Positions 17,363 to 26,731 are shown, counted from the stretch's first letter. The stretch is DNA of 64,000 bases from JANNXQ01 sp038238555 (GCA_038238555.1 JBBRXP010000001.1:1-64000), one strand, 5' to 3'. The notes: generated by a model from the letters alone, not told the origin. Program-made: numbers and translations.

Positions 17363-18681
17363 CCGGGCCTTCACGCATCGCCGCGATGCTCGTCGCGATG
17401 GTCTCGGGCGCGTGCGCGGAAGAGCCCGTGAGCTTTCGCGCGGACATCGCTCCGTTGCTCCAGCGCCGCTGCGCGACATGCCACGGGGAGGAGAATGCGA
17501 AGGGGCGTTACCGGCTGGATTCATTCGCCAATCTCTCGAAGGCGGGCGAGAGCGATCAGCCGCCGGTGGTGCCGGGCAAGCCGCGCGAGTCGGAGATTTA
17601 CCGGCTTCTCACTGAGCCGGACGCAACCGATCGAATGCCGCAAAAGGCGGACGCTTTGCCGAGCCAAGAAATCGCGCTGGTCGCGCGCTGGATCGCGGAA
17701 GGCGCGATCTACGACGGCGGCTCGGCGCGGCGTCCGCTGGTCGAGCTTGCGCGCGACTCAATGCTGCGGCCCGCTCCCGAGCACTACACGCGGCCCGCTC
17801 CGGTCACGGCCCTCGCGTTCAGCCCCGACGGCGCGCAGCTCGCGGTGAGCGGTTACTACGAAGTCACGATCTGGAACGCGGCCGACGGCTCGCTCGCGCG
17901 GCGCATCGGCGGGCTGCCGGAGCGCATCACGGCGCTGGCATGGCACGCGGGGAGAAATGTGCTCGCGGTCGCGGGCGGCTCGCCCTCGCAGTGGGGAAGC
18001 GTGGCGCTGGTCGAACCGAGCGCAGAGTCTCGCGTTCGTTTTCTCTGCGACCTCGCCGACACCGCGCTGAGCGTCGCCTTCAGTCCTGATGGCTCGCGTA
18101 TCGTGACCGGCGGCGCGGATCGTACCATCCGCCTCTTCGACACGGCGAGCGGCAAGCAGCAGCGTGTGGTGCGGCAGCACGCGGATTGGGTGCAAAGCGT
18201 GGCGTTCAGCCCGGACGGCGCGCGCATCGTTTCCGCGAGCCGCGACCGCACTGTGCGCATCTTCGACGCGGCGACCGGAGAGCTGGAGAAGACTTACAGC
18301 GGACATGAGGTGCCCGTGGTGGCAGCGCTTTTCGTGACCAGCAACACGGTCCTTTCGCTCGGCCGCGGAAAGATCGCGCACCTGTGGGAAGCGGCTTCGG
18401 CAAAGGATTCCAAGACGACGATCGTTTTCGGTAGCGACGTTCAGCAGATCGCCGCGAGCCCTTTCGGAGTGATCGCCGGCGGAGTCGATCACTGCGTGCG
18501 CGTGTATCGAACGAGCGACCGCGCCGAACTCTTCGCGCTCGCCGGTCACGGCGACGTGGTGCAAGCGCTCGCCGTCGCGCCGTCCGGCGACACCTTTGCC
18601 AGCGGAAGCGCGGAGGGCGTGGTGTGCGTGTGGAATCTCGCGTGCGAGACGTGGGCGATGCGCTTTACGGCGCGGCCGTGA
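17359..18681 (+). CDS. Planctomycete-type cytochrome c with WD40 propeller
   Basis: About 440 residues from GTG 17359, overlapping the previous stop; ATG 17386 is an alternative that keeps the leader (MLVAMVSGACA). After the signal peptide comes a PSCyt1-type domain with CATCHGEEN near residue 36, VPGKPRESEIYRLL and LPSQEIALVARWIAEGA. From about residue 140 to the end there are WD40 blades (AFSPDGAQLAVSG, AFSPDGSRIVTGGADRTIRLFD, AFSPDGARIVSASRDRTVRIFD). It is exported and haem-binding. Translational coupling with the dehydrogenase-azurin gene suggests the two act together in electron transfer. Confidence 0.88.
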   Translation: MTGPSRIAAMLVAMVSGACAEEPVSFRADIAPLLQRRCATCHGEENAKGRYRLDSFANLSKAGESDQPPVVPGKPRESEIYRLLTEPDATDRMPQKADALPSQEIALVARWIAEGAIYDGGSARRPLVELARDSMLRPAPEHYTRPAPVTALAFSPDGAQLAVSGYYEVTIWNAADGSLARRIGGLPERITALAWHAGRNVLAVAGGSPSQWGSVALVEPSAESRVRFLCDLADTALSVAFSPDGSRIVTGGADRTIRLFDTASGKQQRVVRQHADWVQSVAFSPDGARIVSASRDRTVRIFDAATGELEKTYSGHEVPVVAALFVTSNTVLSLGRGKIAHLWEAASAKDSKTTIVFGSDVQQIAASPFGVIAGGVDHCVRVYRTSDRAELFALAGHGDVVQALAVAPSGDTFASGSAEGVVCVWNLACETWAMRFTARP

Positions 18682-18700
18682 GGGGGATTGAGTGTTGCGG

Positions 18701-18758
18701 GCGTAGCGCAGACGCCCACGTCCGCGGATGTCTGGCGGACGCCTCGTCCGCGCTACGC
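18701..18758. repeat. Inverted repeat between convergent genes
   Basis: GCGTAGCGCAGACG (18701-18714) pairs with CGTCCGCGCTACGC (18745-18758), 14 bp with one mismatch. It lies between two convergent genes and overlaps the stop of the DUF1501 gene. It may serve as a bidirectional terminator, although there is no T-run, or be another dispersed palindrome. Confidence 0.65.
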
Positions 18759-20159
18759 GCTTCCCGCAAACACTTCCATCACCGGCTTGCCATCCGCGAT
18801 CAAGACCGGGCGGTCCGCCGCCGTGCGCACCTCGGTGTGCGGGTCGATACCGAGCGCGTAATAAATGGTGGCGGCGAGATCGTCGGGGCGCACGGGATCT
18901 TCGGCGGGATAGGAGCCCGTCTTGTCCGACGCGCCGTGCACAAAGCCGCGCTTCACTCCGCCGCCGGCGAGCAGCGTGGTGTAACACTGCGGCCAGTGGT
19001 CGCGGCTCGCGTTCTTGTTGATCGCGGGCGTGCGTCCAAATTCGCCCATCCACACCACGAGCGTGTCCTCGAGCAAGCCGCGCTCGTCCATGTCGGTGAG
19101 CAGCGTGGGCAGCGTCTGCTCGGTCATGGGCAGGTGGTATTTTTCGATGATCGGAAACATGCGCGTGTTGTCGAAACCGTGCGTGTCCCAGCCGCCCTCG
19201 GTGCTGCTGCGCCCGCCGATGTTGGGCGCAAAATAGACGGTCACAAATTTCGTTCCCGCCTCGACGAGCCGCCGCGCGAGCAGGCAGCTCTGGCTGTAGG
19301 TGCTGCGGCCGTAAGCGTCGCGCACCTTCTCAGGCTCCGCGCTCAGGTTGAATGCGTCGCGCAGTTTCGGCGACTGGAGCATGGCCATCGCCTTGTCGTA
19401 GTAGCCGTCGAGCCCGCGCGCTTGCGCGGAGAAATCCATGAGTCGCGCCTGCCGATCCACGAGCCGCTGCAGCTCGCGCCGCGCTTGCATGCGCTCGAAG
19501 GAGATGCCCTCCGGCAGGCTCAGCTCGGGCAGCGAAAAGCTCGCGGCATTTGGATCCTGGAGCACGAGCAGCGGGTCGTGTTTTTTTCCGAGAAAGCTCG
19601 CGTGCTGGCCCGGCGTGACCGAGCCGTCGGTGATGGTGTGAGGATACGACACCGCCGTCGGCATCTCGCCGCTCGAGGGCGCGAGCCGATCGACCACCGA
19701 GGAGTAGCCGGGGAAAAGGTCGATGGAATCGCGCAGCCGCTGGTCATCGCTCGGCGGCGCGTGGCCGGTCAGCGCGTAGTAGCCGGCCGAGTTGTGATTC
19801 TTCATTGTGTGCGTCATCGAGCGGATGAGCGTGACCTTGTCCATGACCGCCGCGGTGCGCGGCAATTTCTCGCTGACCGCAATGCCGTGCGCCTTGCTCG
19901 AGACGGGTCGGTGCGGACCGCGGATGCCCTCGGGCGCGTCGGGCTTCATATCAAACATGTCGATGTGCGAAGGCCCGCCCCATTGAAAAAGAAAAATCAC
20001 AGACTTCGCGCGAGCCCTGATTTTATCGGCCTTGGCGAGCGCCTCGGCGCGGAGCAGGCCCGGCATGGTGAGCCCGAGAAGTCCGAGCCCGCCGACCTTC
20101 AGCGCGTGACGGCGGCTCAGCGGGGTGTGGTGAAAGTTGGGGCAGGCGAAGGAGTGCAT
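18753..20159 (-). CDS. DUF1501 protein with twin-arginine signal
   Basis: 468 residues. The N-terminus has LSRRHALKVGGLGLLGL, a twin-arginine export signal. The rest fits DUF1501: FLFQWGGPSHIDMFDMKPDAPEG near residue 55, SMTHTMKNHNSAGYYALTG near 120, GWDTHGFDN near 325 and VVWMGEFGRTPAINKNASRDHWP near 375. The family has an alkaline-phosphatase-like fold and is usually paired with a DUF1549/DUF1553 partner in PVC genomes; its biochemical role is not established. The likely partner, 22948-25146, is on the same strand. Confidence 0.9.
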   Translation of the reverse strand: MHSFACPNFHHTPLSRRHALKVGGLGLLGLTMPGLLRAEALAKADKIRARAKSVIFLFQWGGPSHIDMFDMKPDAPEGIRGPHRPVSSKAHGIAVSEKLPRTAAVMDKVTLIRSMTHTMKNHNSAGYYALTGHAPPSDDQRLRDSIDLFPGYSSVVDRLAPSSGEMPTAVSYPHTITDGSVTPGQHASFLGKKHDPLLVLQDPNAASFSLPELSLPEGISFERMQARRELQRLVDRQARLMDFSAQARGLDGYYDKAMAMLQSPKLRDAFNLSAEPEKVRDAYGRSTYSQSCLLARRLVEAGTKFVTVYFAPNIGGRSSTEGGWDTHGFDNTRMFPIIEKYHLPMTEQTLPTLLTDMDERGLLEDTLVVWMGEFGRTPAINKNASRDHWPQCYTTLLAGGGVKRGFVHGASDKTGSYPAEDPVRPDDLAATIYYALGIDPHTEVRTAADRPVLIADGKPVMEVFAGSA

Positions 20160-20216
20160 GGGTGTGAAGAGAGGACCTTTTCAGCGAGTTTCAAGATCGC
20201 GCGCTCCCGGAGCCAC

Positions 20217-22277
20217 TCATGGCTCCACATTGATGAGCACGCGCACGGAGCCACCGCTGCTCAACGCAAGGCCGCGCAGGCCCACACCGGGCAGTGCGAC
20301 TCCCGTGAAGGGCAGTACTTTTCCGGCGGTGGTGGCGGAAAGGAAACTGCCGGTCACCGCGCCGGTCGAATTATTCACGACGAGCGAGAGCTTGCGCGGA
20401 TTTGGAAGCACCGGCGTGGCCTTGGCGGGGCCGGCGAGCGTGACGGTGTGCGTGAGCGCCTCGATGCCGCCGCCAGCGGCGCTGAACACTAGATCGCCCA
20501 CCGCCCCGAAGGGCGTGTCTTCCTCGATTGTCGGCGGAACGGTCGGATCGGGATCGCGAAACACGACGCGAAAGCCGGGAAGGAAAGTGGCGCCGTGCGT
20601 GGGATGCAGCACCGCAAACCCCGCTGCGAACGGAGCCGTTCCGCCCACGGCACGCCGCCAATCGAGGGTGCCGGTAAATTCGCCGGATGAGTCGCCGGTG
20701 TCTGGATCGTCACTCACCGTCACCGTGCCGGTGCACAAGGCGTAGGTGCCTTTCGGAGTTCCGGTGAAGAGCAGAGCCACGCCGTTGTCGTCATCCAGGA
20801 GACCCGACGCGGAGAACGAGGAACCGTCCGCAAGTTTCCCCGCGAGCTTGATGGTGCCGAGCTTGCCGAGCAGGCCGGTCGCCCAGGAGAAGCCTTCGGG
20901 CGTGCCCGCCGGCGGAGCGCCCACGCTTTCGTCGCCGGCACTCGCCACCACTTTGATGTCGTTGCTGGCGAAAAGATTTTCCTTGCTCCAGGTCGAGCGC
21001 GACGCGGCTACGGCCGCGCTCTCGGCGCCGGCTTGCAAGGTGCCGGTGATGTTAAGAGTGCCGCCCGTCAGATCCAACGCGAGATCGAGATGCCAGCCGA
21101 CCTTGCCGACGATGGCGACTGATGCCACACCCGCTGGACTGAAGACGCCCTTGAATGAATACGCGCCGCCGCCGAGCAGGAGCTTGCCGGTGAAGACGCC
21201 GTCCTTCGTGCTCGTAACAAGGACGGTGCCCGAGAGCGCCGTGCTCCCGGCGCGGGTCACCGTGCCCAGCCACGACGCGGCGAGCGGCTTGTAAAATACC
21301 TTCACCGTCATGGGCCGCGCCGCGTTGCCTTCCATGTCCTGCACTTGAAAGACCAGCGTGTTCTCGGGCAGCGGCAGCCCGACCTCGCCCGTCAAATACC
21401 CGGTGCCGAAATATTCTTCGAGCGGTTGAGGCGTGCCTCCGTTCACGGTCACGGTGCTCGGTCCGAGGTTGCCGGGCTCGTTGGTTTTCACCGTGATCGG
21501 CACACTGCTGCGCGGGCTCACGTAATTGTTCACCGGCGCGATCACGGCCACTGTGGGCGGCACGAAATCCAGCGCGCCCATGGCGCTGCCGGTGTAGAGG
21601 TCGCCGTCGAAGAGCGGTTCATCGACGGGGCCGATGGTCTTGTGCGTCGTGCGGCCCGAGCCCTTGAAATGCACCAGCCGGCTGCCCGTGGCGTCGCCAA
21701 ATGTCAATTCCAACGGCACCGTGCCGGATGGCGACTCAACGAGCCCGCCGGCGATGATGAGCGCATGACCGAAGCCCGCCTCGCCGGAGAGCGAGTCCGA
21801 GACAGTCACCGTCACCCGCGCCGCCGACCACGCCACCGTGCAATGACCGTGCACGGTGATGCGGCCGGTGTCGGGATTTTCTTCCGTGTCGAAGTAAAAG
21901 ATCACCGATTTCCTCGCAAAGCTGCCTGCGTCCGGCGCGCCAAATGAGCCCGAGATCTCGGAGTCGCCGATCTTCACGCTGAAGGTGGAAGTCTCGCTCA
22001 GCGTCGCAAGGTCGAAGCCATCGAGCGGCACGGTAAGAGTCGCGCTCAAGGAATAAGCGCCGGTCTGTTTGGCGACCCGCATGTTGTCGGTCGGGTCCGT
22101 GGGATCGCCGATGTCGGTGACGACGATCGCGCCATCGGTGTAGCTCTCGTGCATTGAGCCGGAGGGTTTGGACTTCGCAGCCGGATTGTTAAACAGGTCG
22201 AGCTGTGCGTGCAATGCGGTGCAAAAAAAGGCGAAACTTGCAGCGAGACCGCGGGCGATGAAGGGAGGGATTTTCAT
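20217..22277 (-). CDS. Large secreted protein of unknown function
   Basis: About 686 residues from ATG 22277, giving a signal peptide (MKIPPFIARGLAASFAFFCTALHA). The body is beta-rich, low in Cys, with recurring elements such as SWLGTVTRAGSTALSGTVLV, GVFTGKLLLGGGAYSFKGVFS, GTLDWRR and a HTVTLAGPA segment. Part of it looks like a series of Ig-like or beta-barrel-like repeats found in verrucomicrobial surface proteins. No catalytic motif was recognised. The toxin gene upstream reads into its first 89 bases in another frame. Likely cell-surface or periplasmic. Confidence 0.7.
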   Translation of the reverse strand: MKIPPFIARGLAASFAFFCTALHAQLDLFNNPAAKSKPSGSMHESYTDGAIVVTDIGDPTDPTDNMRVAKQTGAYSLSATLTVPLDGFDLATLSETSTFSVKIGDSEISGSFGAPDAGSFARKSVIFYFDTEENPDTGRITVHGHCTVAWSAARVTVTVSDSLSGEAGFGHALIIAGGLVESPSGTVPLELTFGDATGSRLVHFKGSGRTTHKTIGPVDEPLFDGDLYTGSAMGALDFVPPTVAVIAPVNNYVSPRSSVPITVKTNEPGNLGPSTVTVNGGTPQPLEEYFGTGYLTGEVGLPLPENTLVFQVQDMEGNAARPMTVKVFYKPLAASWLGTVTRAGSTALSGTVLVTSTKDGVFTGKLLLGGGAYSFKGVFSPAGVASVAIVGKVGWHLDLALDLTGGTLNITGTLQAGAESAAVAASRSTWSKENLFASNDIKVVASAGDESVGAPPAGTPEGFSWATGLLGKLGTIKLAGKLADGSSFSASGLLDDDNGVALLFTGTPKGTYALCTGTVTVSDDPDTGDSSGEFTGTLDWRRAVGGTAPFAAGFAVLHPTHGATFLPGFRVVFRDPDPTVPPTIEEDTPFGAVGDLVFSAAGGGIEALTHTVTLAGPAKATPVLPNPRKLSLVVNNSTGAVTGSFLSATTAGKVLPFTGVALPGVGLRGLALSSGGSVRVLINVEP

Positions 22278-22656
22278 AAACGCGCGCTTGTAGCAGCGCG
22301 CGCCTTCGGCCGTCAACCGACCTTTTGGCTTCAAAGCTGATCGCGATTTCGCGCCGGCGCTGCCGGATGCGCCGCGGAGCGCGACGATCGTGGAAGACGG
22401 CGATGACGATCGCAGTGCTTTTACGAACCACGTAATAGATGGCGTAGAAGCCGAAACGCTTGAGCGGCGCGCGCCGAACATCGCGGAAGCGGAGGCGGTG
22501 ATGGAGAGCGTGCGCAGCCAGCGAAAGCGTCACAACATCGGCCTCCTCGACCAGAGCGCGTGGCAGTCCGGCGCCTGGATTCTGCTCCTCATACCAGAGG
22601 CCGGCTGCGATCAGGTCGTCGCTAACGATGTCGAGCCTTCGCAGCGAGAAGCTCAT
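22189..22656 (-). CDS. RelE/ParE-type toxin with anomalous C-terminal extension
   Basis: 155 residues from ATG 22656 (TTG 22659 also possible). The first ~95 residues match ParE/RelE: SDDLIAAGLWYEEQNPGAG, LRFRDVRRAPLKRFGFYAIYYVV and TAIVIAVFHDRRAPRRI. Family members normally stop soon after this point, but here an Arg-rich tail of about 55 residues continues and runs 89 bases into the signal-peptide region of the next gene in another frame. A lost stop through frameshift or point mutation is likely. It overlaps its antitoxin gene by 35 bases. Confidence 0.75.
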   Translation of the reverse strand: MSFSLRRLDIVSDDLIAAGLWYEEQNPGAGLPRALVEEADVVTLSLAAHALHHRLRFRDVRRAPLKRFGFYAIYYVVRKSTAIVIAVFHDRRAPRRIRQRRREIAISFEAKRSVDGRRRALLQARVYENPSLHRPRSRCKFRLFLHRIARTARPV

Positions 22657-22891
22657 CAAGTGCTTTAATTACGGATTCCTTGGTGCCTTCCCACGGCACT
22701 GCGAGCGACGGGTCGGCATCGAGCGCATCGAGGCGGCGATCGAGCTCTGCGCGCTGGCCGGCGGAGAGTTCACCATCGTCCGCGTCCGCCGGCTCGAAGG
22801 TGGTGCGATAGGTGTCGAACCATTCAGCGAATTTCGCGAGTTCCTCAGCGCTCAAGTTGCGAACCGTTTGCTCGAGTTGCTGGATGCTCAT
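22622..22891 (-). CDS. Addiction-module antitoxin (TIGR02574/Unstab_antitox type)
   Basis: 89 residues. LSAEELAKFAEWFDTY near the N-terminus and LSAGQRAELDRRLDALDADPS followed by VPWEG fit the short antitoxins of ParE-like modules, in which the second half wraps the toxin. It precedes and overlaps the toxin gene, the usual order. It would neutralise the adjacent ParE-like protein and probably repress the pair. Confidence 0.75.
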   Translation of the reverse strand: MSIQQLEQTVRNLSAEELAKFAEWFDTYRTTFEPADADDGELSAGQRAELDRRLDALDADPSLAVPWEGTKESVIKALDELLAAKARHR

Positions 22892-22947
22892 GCGCGCAGG
22901 CTAGCCGCATCTCTCGCACTCGCCACGCGAAAGGCGCGCGGGCCCGC

Positions 22948-25146
22948 TCACCGGCGGAAGACGAACTCCTTTGAATTCACCAGCGCCCACGCGAGGTCTT
23001 CGAGCGCGCGGCGTTGCTCGGTGCAATCTGCGAGATGCTGCGCAAAGCGTTCGGCCTCCACGGCACTGGGGGGGCGGGAGAGCGTGGTCCAGAAAAGTTC
23101 GTCCACGAGTTCGCGCGCGGGTTTGGTGCTCGCGGCCCAATCCGCGAGGCGGTTGTCTTTGCGCGTGAGTAGCCCATTGATCGCCGGGCCGCTGATGAGC
23201 TGGAAAGCTTGCACCACGGTGGGCTCATTGGTGCGCTCGCACTCGGTGGCGATGAGCCGCGGCGGTTTGCCAAAAGCGAGCGCGAACCGGTCGAGGTCTG
23301 TCTTGATGGGATGGTAATGCTTGCGGCCCTCGGGCACTTGCGCGAGGCGCGCGGCGTCCGGGTAGCCGTCGATCTCGAGCGGCGCTCCGAGCACGGCGCT
23401 CGTGGAGTCGAGCAGTTGCTCCGCCGTGAGCCGTCGCACGATGCCGCGCGAATGATTGGTCTCATCGCTCTCATTGGTCTCATTCGGCTCGCCGGAAAGT
23501 TGATAGACCCGCGAGCCCATGATCGTGCGGATGCAGTGCCGTAGGTCGTAGCCGCTCGTTTCAAAATCGCGCGCCAGAGCGTCGAGCAATTCGGGATGCG
23601 ACGCCGGATTGCTCGCGCGGAAATCATCGACCGGATCGACCAGCCCGCGCCCGAGCAGATGGAACCACACGCGGTTGACCTGCATCCGCGCAAACATCGG
23701 CGAGCGCACGATCCAGTCGGCGAGCGCGAGCAACTCGTCGCGGTCCTTCGTGGTCTTCGGCGCCTCGCCGCCGAGGAAGCGCGGCGTCGCCGCTTCGCCG
23801 GTGCGCGGATTCATCACGCTGGCCTTCGCTTTCAGCAGCACGATCTGGTCGCCCTTGAATTCCCGCGTGTCGCTTTTGTCCCGCTTGTCGTTCGACACGA
23901 TCTTGTAGTCGAGCCGCGCGAAGAGACTGGTCCAGTCGTAGTAGTCGTCCTGCGTCCAGCGCTCGAAGGGATGATTGTGGCACTGCGCGCAATTGAGCTG
24001 CGTGCCGAGAAAAACGCGCGCGGTCTGCTCGGCGCGCGTGACTGGATCGCGATTGGCGCGCCACCAGTTCGCGGGCGGATTTTGATAAGTCGAGCCGCGC
24101 GCGGCGATGAGTTCGCGGGTGAAACGGTCGAGCGGTTTGTTCTCCGCGATGCTCTGGCGAATCCAGCCGTGGAAAATTTTCATCCCCTGCATGTCGAGCT
24201 GGCGCTCTTCGATCTTGAGCAAGTCGGCCCACTTCAGCGCCCAGAAATCCGCGAACTCACCTCGCTCGAGCAGAGCATCCACCAGCCGTGCGCGCTTGTC
24301 TGGCGCAGCATCGGCGGTGAATGCGCGCGCCTCTTGCGCGGTCGGCACGAGCCCGAGCAGATCGAGAAATGCGCGGCGCAGAAAGGTGGTGTCGTCGCAA
24401 AGCGCGGACGGGTTCACGCGCAGCGTGCGCAGCTTTTTGAAGACGTGCCGGTCGATGAAATTGAATTCCGCCGGGGCGCTCCACACAAAGTCCGCGCGCG
24501 CCGGCACAAAGGCGAGATGCACCGGCACTTGCCGGTCGAGGTAGCGCACGAGCACCGTGGACTCGCCCGCTTTCTCCCGCGTCACCGCGCCTTCCGCGGA
24601 GACTTTCGCGATCAGATTATTCGGCTCGAAGACGGCGAGCCGTGTCACATCGCGCCGCTCGCCATCGGCAAACACCGCGACGGCTTGCACCTTCACTCCC
24701 GACTCCGGCTCGACGAGCACGCGCTCTCGCGGCGTCACCTCGAGCTTCACGAGCCGCGGTGCGTCGATGCCCGAATCGGGCGCGCCGTCGCGCAGCCACG
24801 CGAGCATCGCGTCGTATTCCGGCGAGCCCGAGTCGAAGCGTTTGCCGCCCTCGTGCGCGACCGACGCCGTCGCTTTCAAAAGGAGAAGGCTCTTCTCGGG
24901 ATCGATGCCGTTCACGCGCCGCGTGCCCTGGTCGCGCGCGAGCGCCAGCCAGTCGAGCGCCGGATCCTGCCCGCGAAGCGAGAGCTTGAGCCCGCCTTTG
25001 CCCTGGCCGTTGCCGTGGCAGCCTCCGGCGTTGCACCCCGCCTTGCTTAACACCGCCATCACGTCGCGTCGAAACTCCACCGGCTCCGCGCGCGCGGCTA
25101 CGATGGCGAAGGCGCAGAGGAGTCGCACGGGGAGTGAAGCGGACAT
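22948..25146 (-). CDS. DUF1549/DUF1553 exported protein
   Basis: 732 residues with a signal peptide (MSASLPVRLLCAFAIVAARA). A modified cytochrome-like N-terminal domain has CNAGGCHGNGQGKGGLKLSL near residue 40, the CxxxCH variant usual in this family. A bacterial Ig-like stretch (LEVTPRERVLVEPESG) precedes DUF1549 (FIDRHVFKKLRTL near 240; FLRRAFLDLLGLVPT) with QLNCAQCHNHPFERW near 415, and DUF1553 (RMQVNRVWFHLLGRGLVDP; LSRPPSAVEAERF) at the C-terminus. Probably a periplasmic or surface haem protein for degradation of a complex substrate. It contains a 9-bp coding repeat at 23455-23490. Confidence 0.9.
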   Translation of the reverse strand: MSASLPVRLLCAFAIVAARAEPVEFRRDVMAVLSKAGCNAGGCHGNGQGKGGLKLSLRGQDPALDWLALARDQGTRRVNGIDPEKSLLLLKATASVAHEGGKRFDSGSPEYDAMLAWLRDGAPDSGIDAPRLVKLEVTPRERVLVEPESGVKVQAVAVFADGERRDVTRLAVFEPNNLIAKVSAEGAVTREKAGESTVLVRYLDRQVPVHLAFVPARADFVWSAPAEFNFIDRHVFKKLRTLRVNPSALCDDTTFLRRAFLDLLGLVPTAQEARAFTADAAPDKRARLVDALLERGEFADFWALKWADLLKIEERQLDMQGMKIFHGWIRQSIAENKPLDRFTRELIAARGSTYQNPPANWWRANRDPVTRAEQTARVFLGTQLNCAQCHNHPFERWTQDDYYDWTSLFARLDYKIVSNDKRDKSDTREFKGDQIVLLKAKASVMNPRTGEAATPRFLGGEAPKTTKDRDELLALADWIVRSPMFARMQVNRVWFHLLGRGLVDPVDDFRASNPASHPELLDALARDFETSGYDLRHCIRTIMGSRVYQLSGEPNETNESDETNHSRGIVRRLTAEQLLDSTSAVLGAPLEIDGYPDAARLAQVPEGRKHYHPIKTDLDRFALAFGKPPRLIATECERTNEPTVVQAFQLISGPAINGLLTRKDNRLADWAASTKPARELVDELFWTTLSRPPSAVEAERFAQHLADCTEQRRALEDLAWALVNSKEFVFRR
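23455..23490 (-). repeat. 9-bp coding tandem repeat
   Basis: Four imperfect 9-base units (ATTGGTCTC, ATCGCTCTC, ATTGGTCTC, ATTCGGCTC) lie inside the DUF1553 part of the preceding gene and encode a low-complexity stretch of Asn, Glu and Thr/Ser between conserved segments. The unit keeps the frame. The stretch is probably a tolerated loop expansion. Confidence 0.8.
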
Positions 25147-25248
25147 CGCATAGAGAATACGCGGGGCGGCAAAAACCTTGAGTCTAAAAAGCGCCGTGAA
25201 AAAAACATCCTTCGACCGGCCCGACCGCCGAGTTTACAAGGACTCAAC

Positions 25249-26625
25249 ATGAATCACGAACAGCCCTCCTCATTCCACACCTCCGAAAAAACATCGCGCC
25301 GGCAATTCCTCGCGCACAGCGGCAAGATCGCCGCCGGCACGGCGCTCGCCGGCGTGGCGCTCCCGCCCGTGCACGGCGCCGAAGGCAGCGCCATCCAGCT
25401 CGCGCTCATCGGCAGCGGCAACCGCGGCAGCGGCGCGATCGCCAATGCCATGGAATCCAGCGGCGGTCCGGTGAAGCTCGTGGCGATGGCCGACCTTTTC
25501 GAGAACCGGCTGCGCGCCTCTCATCAGAATCTGCAGGCGAGCTTCAGCTACCGCGTGGACGTGCCGCCGGAGCGGCAGTTCATCGGCTTCGACGCTTTTA
25601 AGAAGGCTATCGACTGCCTGCGACCGGGCGCTGGCGACGTGGCGATGCTCACCGGCTACGCGGGCTTCCGCCCCGAGCAGCTCGAATACGCGGTGCAAAA
25701 GGGAGTGAACGTGTTCATGGAAAAATCTTTCGCGACCGATCCGCCCGCGGTGCGGCGTGTCATCAATGCCGGCGAAGAGGCGGACAAAAAAGGAGTCAAG
25801 ATTGCCGCCGGGCTCATGTGCCGCCATTCGCGCAATCGCCAGGAGCTCATCAAGCGCATTCGCGACGGCGAGCTGGGCGAGATTCAACTCATCCGCGCCT
25901 ACCGCATGGGCCCCAGCGGCCCGCTCGGGCCGCGGCCCGCGGCCACCGGCGACCTGGAGTGGCAACTGCGCAACTTCACGAAATTTCTGTGGGTCTCCGG
26001 CGGGCTCTTTGCCGAGATGGACATCCACCAGATCGACGAGATCTGCTGGATCAAAGACGCATACCCGGTCTCCGCGCACGGCATCGGCGGCCGCGTCGCC
26101 GGCAGCACCGACACCAGCCAGAATCTCGATTCCTTCTCCATCGAGTGGACCTTTGCCGACGGCACCAAGGCCTACGACGTGGTGCGCTACATCCCGAAGT
26201 GCTACGCCGAATTCGATACCTTCATTCACGGCACCAAACGCGCGGCGCAATTTTCCGGCAACATCCACGCCGGCACCGTGCACACTTACAAAGACCAGCG
26301 CTGCACGCGGGACAACATCGACTGGGAGGCGCCCGCTGAAGAGATCACTCCCTATCACGCGCAGTGGAACGATTTCCTCGACGCGATCCGCAACAACAAA
26401 CCCTTCAACCAGGCCAAGCGCGCCGCCCTCTCGAACCTCGCCGACATCATGGGCCGCGCCGCCGTCCACATGGGCCGCATCGTGACGTGGGATGAAGCGA
26501 TGGCGTCGAACTTCCGTTTCTTCCCGCAGATCGACAGCCTCACCTACGAGAGCGAGCCGCCTATCAAGGCTGACGCCGAAGGCCGCTATCCCGTGCCCGT
26601 GCCCGGCCGATGGACGGAAATCTAA
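25249..26625 (+). CDS. Gfo/Idh/MocA-family oxidoreductase with Tat signal
   Basis: 458 residues; AAGGA at 25238-25242 supports ATG 25249. The N-terminus TSRRQFLAHSGKIAAGTALAG is a twin-arginine signal. A Rossmann NAD-binding motif LALIGSGNRGSGAI follows near residue 50, then EKSFATD near 135, the usual catalytic Lys region, and QIDEICWIKDAYP. The C-terminal lobe has NFRFFPQIDSLTYESEPP. Exported members of this family in PVC bacteria oxidise or rearrange sugars with bound cofactor. It lies divergently from the DUF1549/1553 gene and upstream of another one. Confidence 0.9.
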   Translation: MNHEQPSSFHTSEKTSRRQFLAHSGKIAAGTALAGVALPPVHGAEGSAIQLALIGSGNRGSGAIANAMESSGGPVKLVAMADLFENRLRASHQNLQASFSYRVDVPPERQFIGFDAFKKAIDCLRPGAGDVAMLTGYAGFRPEQLEYAVQKGVNVFMEKSFATDPPAVRRVINAGEEADKKGVKIAAGLMCRHSRNRQELIKRIRDGELGEIQLIRAYRMGPSGPLGPRPAATGDLEWQLRNFTKFLWVSGGLFAEMDIHQIDEICWIKDAYPVSAHGIGGRVAGSTDTSQNLDSFSIEWTFADGTKAYDVVRYIPKCYAEFDTFIHGTKRAAQFSGNIHAGTVHTYKDQRCTRDNIDWEAPAEEITPYHAQWNDFLDAIRNNKPFNQAKRAALSNLADIMGRAAVHMGRIVTWDEAMASNFRFFPQIDSLTYESEPPIKADAEGRYPVPVPGRWTEI

Positions 26626-26634
26626 AGGCACTCC

Positions 26635-26683
26635 GTAGCTGCGACGCCTTCGTCGCAGGAAGTGCCCGCGGCGCCTCGCCGCG
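26635..26683 (+). repeat. Two-hairpin REP-like element, copy B
   Basis: GTAGC then TGCGACG/CGTCGCA, GGAAGT and the second hairpin CGCGGCG/CGCCGCG (26667-26673, 26677-26683). It is the best-preserved copy and lies in the 106-base gap between the oxidoreductase and the following DUF1549 gene. Confidence 0.9.
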
Positions 26684-26731
26684 TTTCGTTCCGGCTAAGG
26701 AAACCTGAGCCGGCAGAATGGTCGAATCGGC

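Noticed and set aside
15530..17524. 664-residue minus-strand frame
   Set aside because: It is antisense to the HEAT/cupredoxin part of the 13334-17362 gene, has compositional rather than motif content and matches no family; GC-rich codon usage produces such frames.
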